From: Bacteroides rodentium JCM 16496
Lineage (GTDB): Bacteria > Bacteroidota > Bacteroidia > Bacteroidales > Bacteroidaceae
Reading direction: 5' to 3'
Assembly: GCF_000614125.1 (NCBI RefSeq)
Contig: NZ_BAKJ01000012.1
Location: 37,022 to 101,021, forward strand
Length of the DNA stretch: 64,000 bases
In this document: positions 12,255-22,815 of the stretch, piece by piece
Layout: the number at the start of each line of letters is the position of its first letter
How positions within the stretch are numbered: position 1 is the stretch's first letter
Notes under the pieces: generated by a model
Told to the model about the DNA's origin: nothing
The model's input: the letters and a program-made list of their open reading frames with translations, nothing else
The model's database searches: none
Translations under genes and position numbers: made by a program

Positions 12255-12372
12255 GAAGTAACGACTTTCTGAATGGTCAAGATCTGTTTTATTCTATGAC
12301 AGAAATGTCTCAATTTTCGTTGGTACAAACAGGTTAATGTGCTAAAAATGTGTTGAAGGACAATATGATTGT

Positions 12373-14878
12373 CTAAAGATTCCGTGTAGAAGCCGGAATA
12401 TGGTCTGTCATCTCTGTGGTTTGATAGTTACCGTCCGTTTCATCGTAAAGCACGGATTGGCTGCCTCGGTAACCGAATGTGGCAGATTCCGTACTATGCT
12501 CCACCATGAGTTTTGGGAGATGGTTGGCATCTAATTCGGCTTCTATCGTCCATCCGTCTATGAGGAATGTATTTCCGTTTTGGCGGATGGGAGAAACGCC
12601 TTTCTCTTTGTCCCTCACTTGCAAGATGGCAAGGAGGCGGGTGGCTTGGCTGTTGCTGATGCGGGCAGTCAGATGCCATTGGTTGGGATAGGCGGAACCG
12701 GTAATGGCGGGAGGAACTGCAAACTGGTCGGTTTGTGACAAAACCGGATTATTATTGCAGAAGATCCGTGCAACGGCTATGAAACCTTTCTCCTCATTGG
12801 AGGTACTTACTGTTTGTTCTTCTTCGTTGATATAAAACCGGGTGGGGCTATGCAGCAGCCAATCCCATTTCACCGGTTCCGAGGCTTCCAGTTCGTCGTA
12901 GATGACAACAATGTCGGGATGAAGAATCAGCAGGTGGCGCCGGTACTTTTGTAACGGTGTGTTGCCGAATCCGTTTTCCGGTGTTTGTGTAATGCCTGCC
13001 TGGGCAAAATAGTTTATCCACATAGGGTCATCGCTGATGCCGCAATAGGCATGTGAAGCATCGCCCAAACAGTAGCTGATATGGTTTCCACCCATGGCTC
13101 TTGCCACGTTACCGTAGCCTTTGGTGGAGTAGGGTTGGCCGATGCCGTTTACTAAAATGGTGTTGTGGGCACGGCTGTGACGGTAAGACATCAGGTTGTG
13201 GGCATCGGCAAAGTTCTGGTAATAACCGCTGCTGCGATATACGTCTGTTCCTTTATAAAGCAGGTTGAAGGCATTCTGCTGGCGGTGGTATGGCTGCCCG
13301 AACCGAAGGTGCTGGAACGGAACGACAAGGCAAGGCCGTTTTCCGCATCTCCCGGACGGGTTTGTACGGCCACCTCTCCGATGTCCTTATACCAAGTCAG
13401 TTTAGGGGCGTTTTCGGGGAGCGCGGTGGTGTAGGAGCGGTCGGCACACATGCGGTAAAGGCGTAGTTCATAGTCTTGTTGTAGCTGTGTGAGACATTCG
13501 TTGGCATACCAGCCGGCATAGGTATCGTTGGTCTCGCGTGCCAGGTAGTCGGCAAAGGCTGCGGTCAGACGGTTGGGGGCAGTTGCTTGTTCGCTGCTGT
13601 CACCAAAGCCATTGTTTTTCGACGAGGGGGGCAGGCTGTACACCAAGGCACGTCCGGCATTCCGATACCAGGGGTGTTGCAGGAAGTCCTTGCGGGCAAT
13701 GTAGGAAAGCAGGGCGGGCATGTAGGCCAGGGTCTTGACGTTGGCATTGAAATATCCGGTTCCGTTGTGCCACAGGCCGTCACGGTTGAAGCCTCCGGCA
13801 GGGGCGCGGGCGGTCCATAGCTCGTAGTAATATTCCAGCATGGGCAGCACTTCGGCAGAGTAGTCCGGATGGTCATGAAGCAAGAAGGCCGCTTGAAACA
13901 GTATGCGCATATTCTGTTGCCAGAAGTGGTTGTCGAAGAGGTGGTTTTCTTGAACGCCGCAATTCTCTTTATAGAAACGACGTGCCACGCGCATCATCAG
14001 TTCTTCGGATGCAGTGCGTTCAGAGGCGGTCAGCGAGAGTGTAGCAGGTCGTAGGCGGCGGCATGGCAAACGACAATGTTGGTGGCGGTGAAGTTACTGG
14101 CAAACAGCTCGGCATCGGTGGGCGGAGTGGTGGCCAGCATACGCAGCAACTGGTGCAGTTTGTCGGCATAGGCTTCCCGTTGCAACAGATGATAGGCCTG
14201 ATAGAGGTAAGTGGCGTGCTGGCGAAGAACTTCGGCGTTGGCATAAGGTGCATGGAAAGTGGCATAGTCGGTATTTAAGGCGGTGGTTGCACGCGACAGC
14301 AGTTGTTTATATTCAGCGTGTGCGGTTGCGTTGCGGCGTGCCTCGTCAATCCGTCCGTTGAGGAAACAGTAGAGGCGGGGGTAAATGCGGGGTGCATTCT
14401 CAAGGAAGGTCTTGAACTCGGGGGTGACGAATATGGGGGTACCGTCTTTCACCTCGAAGCTGTACGTATCGCTCCATGCACCGGGAGTGTTGCCGTCGGC
14501 AGAGGTAGAACGGAAACGCCAGTACCAGGTGCCGGCATCGAGCGGACGGTGCAGATTGTACAGGCACCATTCCTGCGGTTCGCTGACGAAAGTGTCGGAA
14601 GAGTCGAAACTTTTGGAACTTGAAAGTGAGAATTGCAGTCGTTCACCCTTCTTCATGGTTTGCGGCACTATGAGAGGAGCCGGATTCAAAAATAGTTCGT
14701 TGTCCGCTTTGGGATAAGGGCGGGTGCGTATCTTGTCCTGATAACTGTCGGGATATTCTATGGAGGGTTCCGGTTGTGCCGGTTCCGGTTCGGGCAGTGA
14801 ATCGGAGGAGCAGGAACCGCAGAATATCAATATGTTGATGAGAGGGAGGAAGATGTAGGTAATAGAAGATTTCTTCAT
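12373..14878 (-). CDS. heparinase II/III-type polysaccharide lyase A (frameshifts near 13290 and 14032)
   Basis: Predicted secreted lyase that cleaves uronic-acid glycosidic bonds by beta-elimination. About 835 residues when two bases are restored. N-terminal lipoprotein signal (lipobox near GSCSS), a fibronectin-like N-terminal part (GTWYWRFRSTSADG) as in DUF4962-containing proteins, an alpha-toroid (NHLFDNHFWQQNMR, DGLWHNGTGYFN) and a C-terminal beta-sandwich beginning with SYRHSRAHNTILVNG. The conserved Asn/His, Tyr and His positions used by PL12/PL15/PL21/PL33-type lyases appear to be present. The breaks are near 14032 (LLHSR to LTASER) and 13290 (GSGSH to HRQQNAF). It resembles lyase B at 18455-21054 in plan, but the two differ clearly in sequence. 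The exact PL family is not decided. Confidence 0.82.
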
Positions 14879-14940
14879 GTTGATACTGCGTGCTTCAAGT
14901 GATAAATAAAAGATTCTTTTTGGGGAGGGGAAAGTAAAGA

Positions 14941-14972
14941 AAGCAAGGCCTAAGTAGAGGAGACCTTGCCTT
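14941..14972 (-). terminator. hairpin after fimbrial-type gene
   Basis: Imperfect stem AAGCAAGG with CCTTGC(c)TT (one bulge), then a pyrimidine-rich stretch (TTTCTTTACTTTCC) on the minus strand. A moderate terminator; since no -7 element is visible before lyase A, some readthrough is plausible. Confidence 0.5.
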
Positions 14973-15012
14973 CTGCTATAAATGATTAAGGTCGGATTCT
15001 ATAAAAGTCTGT

Positions 15013-16586
15013 TTATTCAAAAATAGTCAAGAATGGGCGACAGATGATTGATGTCGCTTTGGTACCTTCGCCGGTAACTACTGCTTGGGTTCCTTTGGCG
15101 GTTCCATCTGTCATAAGTTGCATAACGGAGATGTTGCCGTTGTCGTTGATGGTGCTGGAAGCGTAATTTACAGCTGCAATCGGTTCTCTGTCGAATAACT
15201 TGCCGTTTTCGTGTGCAAATTCCGGTAATGCTTTGAATTCGGCACTGCCGGTGGCTGCTGCGTTATCTATTTTAAAAAGCATACCTGTAAAATATTTCAG
15301 TTGGTCGAACGTAGGGATATACCATCCGCTCAAGTTTGCACCGGTCAAGCTGTGCTCGCTTGTCCAGGTGTTGTAAGTAGTGGTGAACGCTTTGTCGCTG
15401 CCGATGCCGGTCAGGAGCGCTTCAGTGGTTTGCGTGCCGTTTGTCGGATTGGTGGGCATGTTGAAAGTAAGCGTTTCACCGGCTGCAATGATTGCTTGGC
15501 GGCCTGCTGTGGCATTTGAAACGGCAACCGCATAGCCTTTGATGGTTTTCGCCTGAAGTGTTTCCGGATAATTGGCGGGCAGGTCATTGTTCAAGGCTTC
15601 CGTAGCGAATACAATTGCTACTGCTTTACTTGCATCCGTCACTACTTCACCTGCTGCATTGATGTAGCTGCCCACTTTAATGGCTGTCGGGTCAACCGGT
15701 TCATTGTCATTGATGAATTTGTCATCAAAGGAAATGTTGACTTCTACCGTGTTATCTACCGGAACTTCGGGAATATCAATGTTGCCAATCATGTTATCAT
15801 CAGTAGGCAAGGTCGTTTTTGCCTGGAATGTAACGGGTGTTGTGCCTTCTGCACCGCTGAGGGTAATTGGCAAAGTGAGCGATGCGGCCGTGCTTGTAAC
15901 GGAGGCAAAGGTGTAGAAATAGGCCCATTCTCCGGTCTCGGTATTATTCATGTCAGCTGCTTCCAGTCTGATTGATTTGGTTGCAGCAGTAGTCTTGTTT
16001 AATATGTTGTAGCTGTCGGGTACATCAAAACTACCAATTGCAATTTTAGTATATTGGCCGAATTCTTCTGTGTTCGTGGAACCTACCACAATCTTGTTGA
16101 AGGGACGTTTCAGAGAAACACTGGTTGTTCCCTTTTGAATTACACCGCAGAAAGCATCGCCGGCAGCCGTAAACATGGTGTTCTTGTTACTTTTATAACT
16201 GATGGCGGGAAGGCTGATGTCGTGTAGATATAGTCTCCTTCTGCTGTAGCGGCTGTCGCATAGTCCGCCCAGAAAACTACCGAGTATTCTGCGGCTGGTT
16301 CTGCAAATGAGAAAGTGACGTTGTCACCTGTTACTTCCGTAACCTGTTTCATGCCCTCGCCTGTAATGGCATTCCCGTCAGCATCCACCACCTGCATGAT
16401 GCAGCGGCGCACTTTTCCATCTACTACCGGCATGGCGCGTGTTGAGGCACCTTCGCCCGGCATACCTACCATAATGGTTACTTTACCATTGCTCCCGTTG
16501 TTCTCGGAAACGATTTCTTCTTGGCTGCAAGAAGCGAACAGCATGATGAATGCTGCCATCACTGAATACAAAAAGTTCTTTTTCAT
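15013..16586 (-). CDS. fimbrial-type surface lipoprotein with C-terminal DUF1566/FISUMP-like domain (frameshift near 16221)
   Basis: Exact role unknown. About 524 residues after restoring one base near 16221 (frame moves from GDYIYTT to ISLPAISYKSNKN). Lipobox LFASCS. The N-terminal third carries the phrase EYSVVFWADY typical of a Bacteroidetes fimbrial/adhesin-like domain (I believe DUF6562), shared with the next gene upstream (YQLVVWSDY). The C-terminus (SGWYIPTFDQLKYFTG, AAVNYASSTI, CRPFLTIF) resembles the DUF1566/FISUMP fold found in surface proteins. It ends a run of genes that begins with lyase B, suggesting co-expression with glycan degradation. It could be a structural pilin-like subunit or a glycan-binding surface protein. 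Confidence 0.6.
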
Positions 16587-16631
16587 GTCTTTGTTAGATT
16601 GAGGATTAATATTTATTTTATTGTTTTTTTC

Positions 16632-17636
16632 TTATAAGGGCTTGATATCCACATCCAAATCCACTTCACCGTCGTAGTCCGGGTCAAAGTCGATGCCATT
16701 ACCGGATGTCTCAGTCAGGAATGCGCCTTTGACGGTGCTGTTTTTCTCCCGGGTGCAGGGAATGCGCAGTACATTGTTTGCCACTGTCACACTTTTCTCA
16801 TCTACTATCTCTATTTCCACGGGTATGTAAGTAACCTCTTCGCCTGCCGCAACAAACACGTAGTCCAATCCTAATGTCAATTCTGTGGCGCCTTCTGCGG
16901 GCAGGGTGAATACTTTGGAATATTGCATATACATCAATGAATGCTTGGGTATGTCATCCAGTGCATTATACCCTACGCTCAGATAGTTGCTGTATTTGAT
17001 GCGGGCGGTGAACTGCGTCCCGTTGATTTCTCCCTTTGCCGCTTTGCGCAAGAAGGAGGCTACATCGTTGGCGATAAGTTCATATCGTGCCACGGGGCGG
17101 GCCAACTCAACATTTACGGGAACTTCCGCATTCCATTGGTCACGATAGTTGCTCAAATCTACGGGTACACTGGCCGCAAAGGCATCTTTGTATTCCGTGT
17201 TTCCGGTGTGCGACGCATGGGCGGGAATCAGCGGCACCAGGCTTTCGGTATCGTAATAAAGGTCTTCATTCTGTGCGTCGGCTTTCACATAGTCGCTCCA
17301 CACCACCAATTGGTAGTTGCGCGCATGGAGCTGCATGCTGACCGGAAGTGAAAGGCGGGTACGGTCGGTTATCTCTTCCATAATCACCTGGCGCTTTACC
17401 GGCCGGCGGTTCAAGTAGGCTTCTACAATGAAACGGTGCAGATAGTCACTGTTGTTGCTCGTAACACGCGGAGCGCTCTTCTCGCTCAGGTTGATGTTCA
17501 GCGCAAGGTTGGCGGTTAGAGTTACGGTGGTGGGATCTACTCCCGTCTCTCCGTCAGCAGTCAGTTCCGGTTCTTCGTGGAGTTGGCAACCGCACAAGAA
17601 GGCGGTCCACATCCATATAAGTAATATCTTTTTCAT
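16632..17636 (-). CDS. fimbrial-type lipoprotein (FimB/Mfa2-like)
   Basis: Intact, 334 residues, lipoprotein signal with CGCQL at the start. Contains PVSMQLHARNYQLVVWSDYV, a hallmark of the Bacteroidetes fimbrial-type families in which the first domain is a lipid-anchored beta-sandwich. It lies 15 bases after the DUF3575 gene and 45 bases before the larger fimbrial-type gene, so the three appear to be translated from one message. By analogy with Mfa1/Mfa2 and FimA/FimB systems this would be the anchor and the downstream gene the stalk or tip; that is inference. Confidence 0.58.
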   Translation of the reverse strand: MKKILLIWMWTAFLCGCQLHEEPELTADGETGVDPTTVTLTANLALNINLSEKSAPRVTSNNSDYLHRFIVEAYLNRRPVKRQVIMEEITDRTRLSLPVSMQLHARNYQLVVWSDYVKADAQNEDLYYDTESLVPLIPAHASHTGNTEYKDAFAASVPVDLSNYRDQWNAEVPVNVELARPVARYELIANDVASFLRKAAKGEINGTQFTARIKYSNYLSVGYNALDDIPKHSLMYMQYSKVFTLPAEGATELTLGLDYVFVAAGEEVTYIPVEIEIVDEKSVTVANNVLRIPCTREKNSTVKGAFLTETSGNGIDFDPDYDGEVDLDVDIKPL

Positions 17637-17651
17637 GGTTTTTCTGATTGA

Positions 17652-18452
17652 TTATAGTCTATACACCAATGACAATCCTAATCGGGTAATGCCCCAATAA
17701 TGGCGGATGCGGGTGTTGAGTTGTGCACCGTTGTCTATATTATAATAGGTATTGTATTTCATGTTGGCATATCCGGCTCCGAGGTTGAACTCGGCTCCCC
17801 AATGCGTTCCGAAGTTCATCTTGTAGCCGTAGCTCAGTCCGGCACCCGATAAAGGTCGGCCTTCGTCCTGGTAGCGGTTCTCCTTCCAGCGTGCATTGAA
17901 CCATGCCACGTGGGCGTGTACGCCAAAGAAGTGTCCTTTACCTGGAACTTGAAGCCACCAGCGTCCTTCGGGTTGGAAGCCCACCATGCGCACAGAACGG
18001 CGGTTGCTTTGGTCACTGAAGTTGAGCATCACGGGAAAGTCAACCGAAATCTTGTCGCTTACCTGCACTTCCAAGGCTAAGTTCTTTATATCCACTGCCA
18101 ACATGGGTACATTTGTTTTCAAGGTCCAGTAGCGTGCTGAGGCGGCTTTTATTGTAGGAACTTTCTTGGCTGCTGCCTTTGCGGTTGTCTTCTTGGCTCT
18201 TGCCTTCTTCTTGTTCTTCACTTGCTCGGTAGACTGTTTTTTGCCGGAAGCGACTTTCTTGTCGTTCTGCCTCTGTTTACCTGCGAAAGAGGTTGCCTTT
18301 GCCTGCGGCTTGTAAACCGTCTCTTCCTTATTGGCTGAAGTCTGTCTCACGGGATTCTTCCTGACCTCTTGTGAGTAGGCTGCAAGCAATATGAACGAGC
18401 AAAGGATAAAAGCACCTACTTTATATAACACATCTTTCATGGTCGTATTCAT
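17652..18452 (-). CDS. DUF3575 outer-membrane protein with Lys/Ala-rich linker
   Basis: About 266 residues: signal peptide (to about AAYSQ), a Lys/Ala/Thr-rich low-complexity stretch (about residues 50-105), and a C-terminal DUF3575 domain (RYWTLKTNVPMLAVDIKN to the end) that looks like a small beta-barrel. Genes of this family commonly precede fimbrial-type lipoprotein genes in Bacteroides, as here. It begins 2 bases after the stop codon of lyase B, so the two are almost certainly translationally coupled. A second in-frame ATG four codons in is an equally good start. Confidence 0.75.
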   Translation of the reverse strand: MNTTMKDVLYKVGAFILCSFILLAAYSQEVRKNPVRQTSANKEETVYKPQAKATSFAGKQRQNDKKVASGKKQSTEQVKNKKKARAKKTTAKAAAKKVPTIKAASARYWTLKTNVPMLAVDIKNLALEVQVSDKISVDFPVMLNFSDQSNRRSVRMVGFQPEGRWWLQVPGKGHFFGVHAHVAWFNARWKENRYQDEGRPLSGAGLSYGYKMNFGTHWGAEFNLGAGYANMKYNTYYNIDNGAQLNTRIRHYWGITRLGLSLVYRL

Positions 18453-18454
18453 TA

Positions 18455-21054
18455 TTAAATTTCCAATTCGGGCATTTTATCCTTCAATGTGGTTTCATAG
18501 CCATCTTCCTGTACCACGGTTGCATCTCCCTTGTAATTGATATTCACAGTCTCCTTCATACTGCGGATGAAGAACGAAGGGGCGCCTTCTGCTTCCAGAT
18601 TTACTTTAATCATCCAGCCACCTGCCTTGATACGTCCGTCGGGCAGTATCTCAGGTGCTTTGGCTGGGTGCTTCACGGCGTGCGTGTTGATGATGGTAGC
18701 AAAGCGATATACCTTCGACTTCTCGGAAATGGCAGTGAAGTGCCAATGATTGTCGTACTTCTTGAAGTTACCCTTGTCATCGGCACGCAGCCAGTTTTCT
18801 GCCGGAACAAAAAACTTGTCGGTAGTTTTGGTCTGCAATGGCCCCGTAGAGAAAAGGTAGGCATCAGAAGCACCACCGCCGTTGGTGGCTTGGATATGTA
18901 TATAATGTTTGTCTGTCTTGTCCACAGTCATGGGTTTGGCAACGGTATGCAGCAGGTAGCTCCATGTTATGGGTTCAGCGGCTTCCAATTCGTCGTAGAT
19001 GAAGATGTAGCCCGTATTGCCCAAGTGGACGATATGACGGCGGAAGGTCTTCAAGGGTACGTCATCCCAACCGTTCTCGGGCGTGTAGTGTACGTCGGAC
19101 TGTGCACCGCGTTTCAACCAAAGCGGTGAAATCACTTTACCGTAAGCGTTGGAGCATCGCCCAAGACGTATCCTATTTTATCACTTACATAATAGCGGGG
19201 AATCCAGCCGTAACCCTCCGTACCGATGCGTTGTCCCATGCCGTTCACCATAATGGTATTGTGGGCACGTGTGCCTCGGTGGCAAATCATGCTGTGGACG
19301 TCAGTGAACTCGATGTGATGCCCGCTGCTGTAGAATAAGGGCTTTCCGCCGAAGAAGGTGTTGAAAGCATTCTGGTTGGCTAGTGCGTGCGAGGTGCTAC
19401 CATAGGGGCTACTGCGGAAACTCCACATGGCATTGCTGCCCACACGGTCCCAATTGGTCTGGAAGGAGGCGAGGCCGGTTGCGGGGAATACGTAGCCGGC
19501 GGGCAGGGCTGTCAGTCCCGGTCCTTCGGGTAAAGGTTTGTCACATTGCAGGCGAAACCAGGTGAGGTCGCCGGCTTTGCTTAGTACGGCTTTTTTCAGG
19601 TAGTCGGGCTGTGCTTTCAGAGTGCGGCGTACGAAGTCGGTGGCATAGGTGTTGCCGGTCAATCGTGCCAATGCGTCCAAATATCCGATGCGGATGCTGT
19701 TGGGGCGCACTGTTGTTTGGTGTGAACTCCCGTTACCGCCTGATTTGGAGAAGGGCGGTTGCTGGAAGATAGTGTACATCACGTTGCCTTGATACCAGGG
19801 GTCGGCAAAGAAATCAAATCCCGTGAGGCGGGTATAGAGATAAGGTACTTCTATCAGTGTGCGGGTGTTTACAGTGAAGTAGGCGTCGCCGTTGTGCCAG
19901 CCGCCGTCCTTGTTCAGTCCGGGGAAGCGTGCCAACCATACGTTGTAGCAGTAATCCACCCAGGTATCTGCATCAGGCAGGTCACCGTAGGTGCTGAAGG
20001 CTGCCATAGTGAGGATACGTAGTGTCATTTGCCAGATGTGGTTTTCGGCAATGTGGTTCTCCATGTAGTTGTGGAAGTGGTGGTACATATCATTGCCTTT
20101 ATCCTTGATGGAGGCAAGCAACTGTTGCTTTTGTGTGTCGGTCAGCAGTTCATGGCAAGAGTCGTACAACATGGAGCAAAGGGAGAGGAGGGTAGAGGCG
20201 TTGAAGTCCCCCTTCACGTTCTTATCCTTGTCCCAGTCCATCATGGTAAACACGCGTTTGATGGCCTCATCGGCGTAGCGGCGGTTTTGGGTCAGTAGCC
20301 AGGCACGTATCAAAGATTCGGTATTGGCCTCTTCGCGGTCGATGATGCGACGGCTCTCGCGGGTGAGGTAAGAGTTTATCTGCATTTTGTTTCTCAAGTT
20401 CTTTACCTGTGAGGTGTTGATGTCTTTCACACTTTTCATGGGAGTCTGAAGAGTCTTGTCGGCACGCTCCAGATACCATTGCTGTTCTATTTTGCTTTGG
20501 CTTTCCTTTACAAACGTATTCCAATGGTTTTGGTCCACCAATACACGCGGATGGGTACCGGGTACTTTGGCAAGTACCTCTTTCAATGAAGGAGGGCAGA
20601 ACTTGTCAGGGTTATTCCCTACGGTGAATTGCAGCACTTTGCTCCATTGTGGCTGTCCGTCTTTCACGTAGGCGTATTGCCAATACCAGACACCGGGTGT
20701 CAGAGGTTTCTCGGGGTTATAGAATGGCCAGCGGGTCTCTGCCGTCACTGCACTCTTCTTGAATTCCACGTCTTGCGCATAACGTATCTTATAGGCGAGC
20801 TTGTTTTTGTCTATCTTCTTGGCTTCACTCTCAAAGCCGTCCATGGGAGCACCTTCCTGCCGGGCTTCTGCAGGTAGGGGCCATTGAAAGGAAACGGAAC
20901 GGTCATCCACCGTAGCCTTGTCCAGAGGATTGGGTGTCATGCGCGTCTCGTGCATAAGGGTAGGCTCAGTCAGCTTGATGACTGACTGGCCTTGAACGTT
21001 TACGGTTGAAAGGGCAACCGTGACTGTCAGTACAGATGCTAAAACATTTTTCAT
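18455..21054 (-). CDS. heparinase II/III-type polysaccharide lyase B, DUF4962-containing (frameshift near 19153)
   Basis: Predicted secreted lyase, about 866 residues with one base restored near 19153 (frame moves to NAYGKVISPLWLKRG). Signal peptide ends near VNVQGQ. Order: DUF4962-like N-terminal domain (GVWYWQYAYVKDGQPQWSK), alpha-toroid with NHIAENHIWQMT and GGWHNGDAYFTVN, then the heparinase II/III-like beta-sandwich with CHRGTRAHNTIMVNG. The conserved Asn/His, Tyr and His positions of the superfamily are visible. The start at 21054 is preferred over an upstream ATG (21102) because it begins the signal peptide and the -7 element lies at 21084-21091. The substrate is probably a uronic-acid polysaccharide; family PL12 or PL33 or an unnumbered relative cannot be told apart by eye. 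Confidence 0.85.
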
Positions 21055-21083
21055 GGTTATTCGATGTCTTGGTTTTTCTGTGG

Positions 21084-21091
21084 CAAAGATA
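21084..21091 (-). promoter_or_regulatory. -7 element of lyase B operon
   Basis: Minus strand TATCTTTG fits TAnnTTTG, 30 bases upstream of the lyase B start. It would also drive the DUF3575 and fimbrial-type genes. Confidence 0.6.
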
Positions 21092-21214
21092 TGGGGCAGC
21101 AATGAAACCGACTTACTCGAATGTTTTTTCCTTTATCACATTTGATGAATTCTAATGAATCGTGTCCTAAATATGTCTAAGCTGCCTCCTAAAAATGTGC
21201 AGAATTTGTAGTAC

Positions 21215-22573
21215 TTACCTGGGAATGAAGCGTGTTGGAGAGTATTTACCCGGTGTGGGATGCTTTTTCATCCACTCCAAAAGCAGGGCGCGATGTTGCT
21301 TGATGACCTCTTTATATTGTCTTTCGACGGCAAGGTTGCGCATTTCGCCACGGTCGGTCTTCATGTCGTACAGCATCTCTCGGTTCTTGCCGGCTTCGTA
21401 CAGTACATATTTATAATCAGGTGTGCGTACCATCCAACCGCATGTGCCTCCGGTCTGTGCAAAAAGGGTTTCGGTCACTACGTAGGACTGATGCTCTTTT
21501 AGGGAATCGCCGCTTTCCACAAGAGAACGATAACTGATTCCTTGTACCCCTTGGGGAACTTCAGCACCGGCCCAATCGCAGATGCTGGGCATTAAGTCAG
21601 TACCATTGTTGATGAGCTGGGGTAGTACTTTGCCGGCATGTTTGCTGCGGGGCAGGCAGACAATGAAGGGTACGTTCACCACCTCTTCGTATAGTACGGT
21701 TTTCTGGTTCCAATGATGTGCGGCGGCGCCGTCGCCATGGTCGGAAGTGAAGATAATAACCGTATTTTTCCAAAGGTTCTGTTTGTCTATTTCAGCAATG
21801 ATTTTTCCGATTTCGGCATCTACGGTTTCCACCAGGCGGTAGTAAGCGTTGAGGTAGCGGCGCCAATCGTCGGGCGTGTAACTTTGTGTGGGATAGAGGC
21901 GGTAGCTACGGCTTCTTTCATAGGCAAGCACGTCAGCATCGTAGGGGGCAATGTTGAAGTTGGCGGGTAGATTGGGGCAATCTTCCAAGGCAGGTTCTTC
22001 GATGGCAGCGAAGGGTGTGTTTTGCTTGCGCGCGTATTCGCAGATATTATGCGGGTTGTCGAAGGAAGCTACTAAGAAGAAAGGCTTGTTGTGCTTGCGC
22101 TGCAGGAAAGAAACGGCGGCTTCGGCCAGCCCGAAATCGTTATGTCCATGTAGATTCTCGAACCCGAAAGCATGCTTCTCTGGCAGAGAGTTGGTGTTGA
22201 CATGCCACTTGCCGGCATAGGCTGTTTCATATCCGGCTTGTTCCATCAAAATACCCAAAGTACGGGTGCGCAAAGAGTCTGGCATCGGTATCTCGTTTTC
22301 GGCCATACCAATCTCTGCGGGAGTATGCCCCGTGAACATGGAGGCACGTGAAGGACCACTTAAAGGAAGTGAGCAGTAAGCATTGGTGAAGCGTACGCCA
22401 CGGGCAGCCAGCTTATCCATATTCGGAGTGTTGACGTACATGTTTCCGGCACAGCTCATGGCAGTGGCTGTCTGTTGGTCGGTCATGATGTAAATGATAT
22501 TGGGGCGTTCCTGGGCTAATAATGCTGCTGGAAGAACAGCTCCTAAAGTCAGAGTGGATTTCAGGTTTTTCAT
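21215..22573 (-). CDS. serine-type (S1) sulfatase
   Basis: Removes sulfate from glycan. Intact, 452 residues from the preferred start at 22573 (MKNLKSTLTLG, signal peptide to LLAQ). The activation motif SGPSRASMFTG (Ser72) is of the S-x-P-S-R type, so the active formylglycine must be made by an anaerobic sulfatase-maturing enzyme encoded elsewhere. Metal ligands are expected at Asp32 (IMTDQQ) and in FTSDHGD. The longer reading frame starting at 22627 is rejected because the -7 element at 22600-22607 lies inside it. No visible feature tells which sulfate position is attacked. Confidence 0.92.
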   Translation of the reverse strand: MKNLKSTLTLGAVLPAALLAQERPNIIYIMTDQQTATAMSCAGNMYVNTPNMDKLAARGVRFTNAYCSLPLSGPSRASMFTGHTPAEIGMAENEIPMPDSLRTRTLGILMEQAGYETAYAGKWHVNTNSLPEKHAFGFENLHGHNDFGLAEAAVSFLQRKHNKPFFLVASFDNPHNICEYARKQNTPFAAIEEPALEDCPNLPANFNIAPYDADVLAYERSRSYRLYPTQSYTPDDWRRYLNAYYRLVETVDAEIGKIIAEIDKQNLWKNTVIIFTSDHGDGAAAHHWNQKTVLYEEVVNVPFIVCLPRSKHAGKVLPQLINNGTDLMPSICDWAGAEVPQGVQGISYRSLVESGDSLKEHQSYVVTETLFAQTGGTCGWMVRTPDYKYVLYEAGKNREMLYDMKTDRGEMRNLAVERQYKEVIKQHRALLLEWMKKHPTPGKYSPTRFIPR

Positions 22574-22599
22574 CTTGTAATTATTGCTTTTGTTTGTTG

Positions 22600-22607
22600 C
22601 AAAGCTA
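22600..22607 (-). promoter_or_regulatory. -7 element of sulfatase gene
   Basis: Minus strand TAGCTTTG fits TAnnTTTG, 27 bases upstream of the chosen sulfatase start, and argues against the longer reading frame. Confidence 0.6.
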
Positions 22608-22762
22608 CGCTTTTTTCTGATAACCATTTTTCTTCCATGTTTTTATTCTGAGGATGATTGTTTATAAGACTTCTACATTTGTGCAAGCATAGGCTAAATT
22701 TGTTTTAAAGCAGCGGCATGCCGTCTTGTTACGCGATGATACCGTCACTTTATGCGAATAAA

Positions 22763-22794
22763 TTTGCTTCTGTTTCCGGTTTGCATTACTTTTG
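22763..22794 (+). promoter_or_regulatory. promoter of topB
   Basis: TTTG at 22763-22766, 20-base spacer, TACTTTTG at 22787-22794. Both boxes of the Bacteroides vegetative promoter are present, 21 bases before the start codon. Confidence 0.7.
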
Positions 22795-22815
22795 TTTCCC
22801 TAAACATAGGATTGA

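Noticed and set aside
18120..18330. Histone-like protein encoded by the Lys/Ala-rich stretch of the DUF3575 gene
   Set aside because: It is a low-complexity linker between a signal peptide and an outer-membrane domain, not a separate gene.
63..22573. The glycan locus as a decaying pseudogene set
   Set aside because: Frameshifts are equally common in essential genes further right, and outside the break points the proteins keep all key residues.
22574..22627. Start of the sulfatase at 22627 (18 residues longer)
   Set aside because: The -7 element lies inside that extension and the signal peptide begins at 22573.
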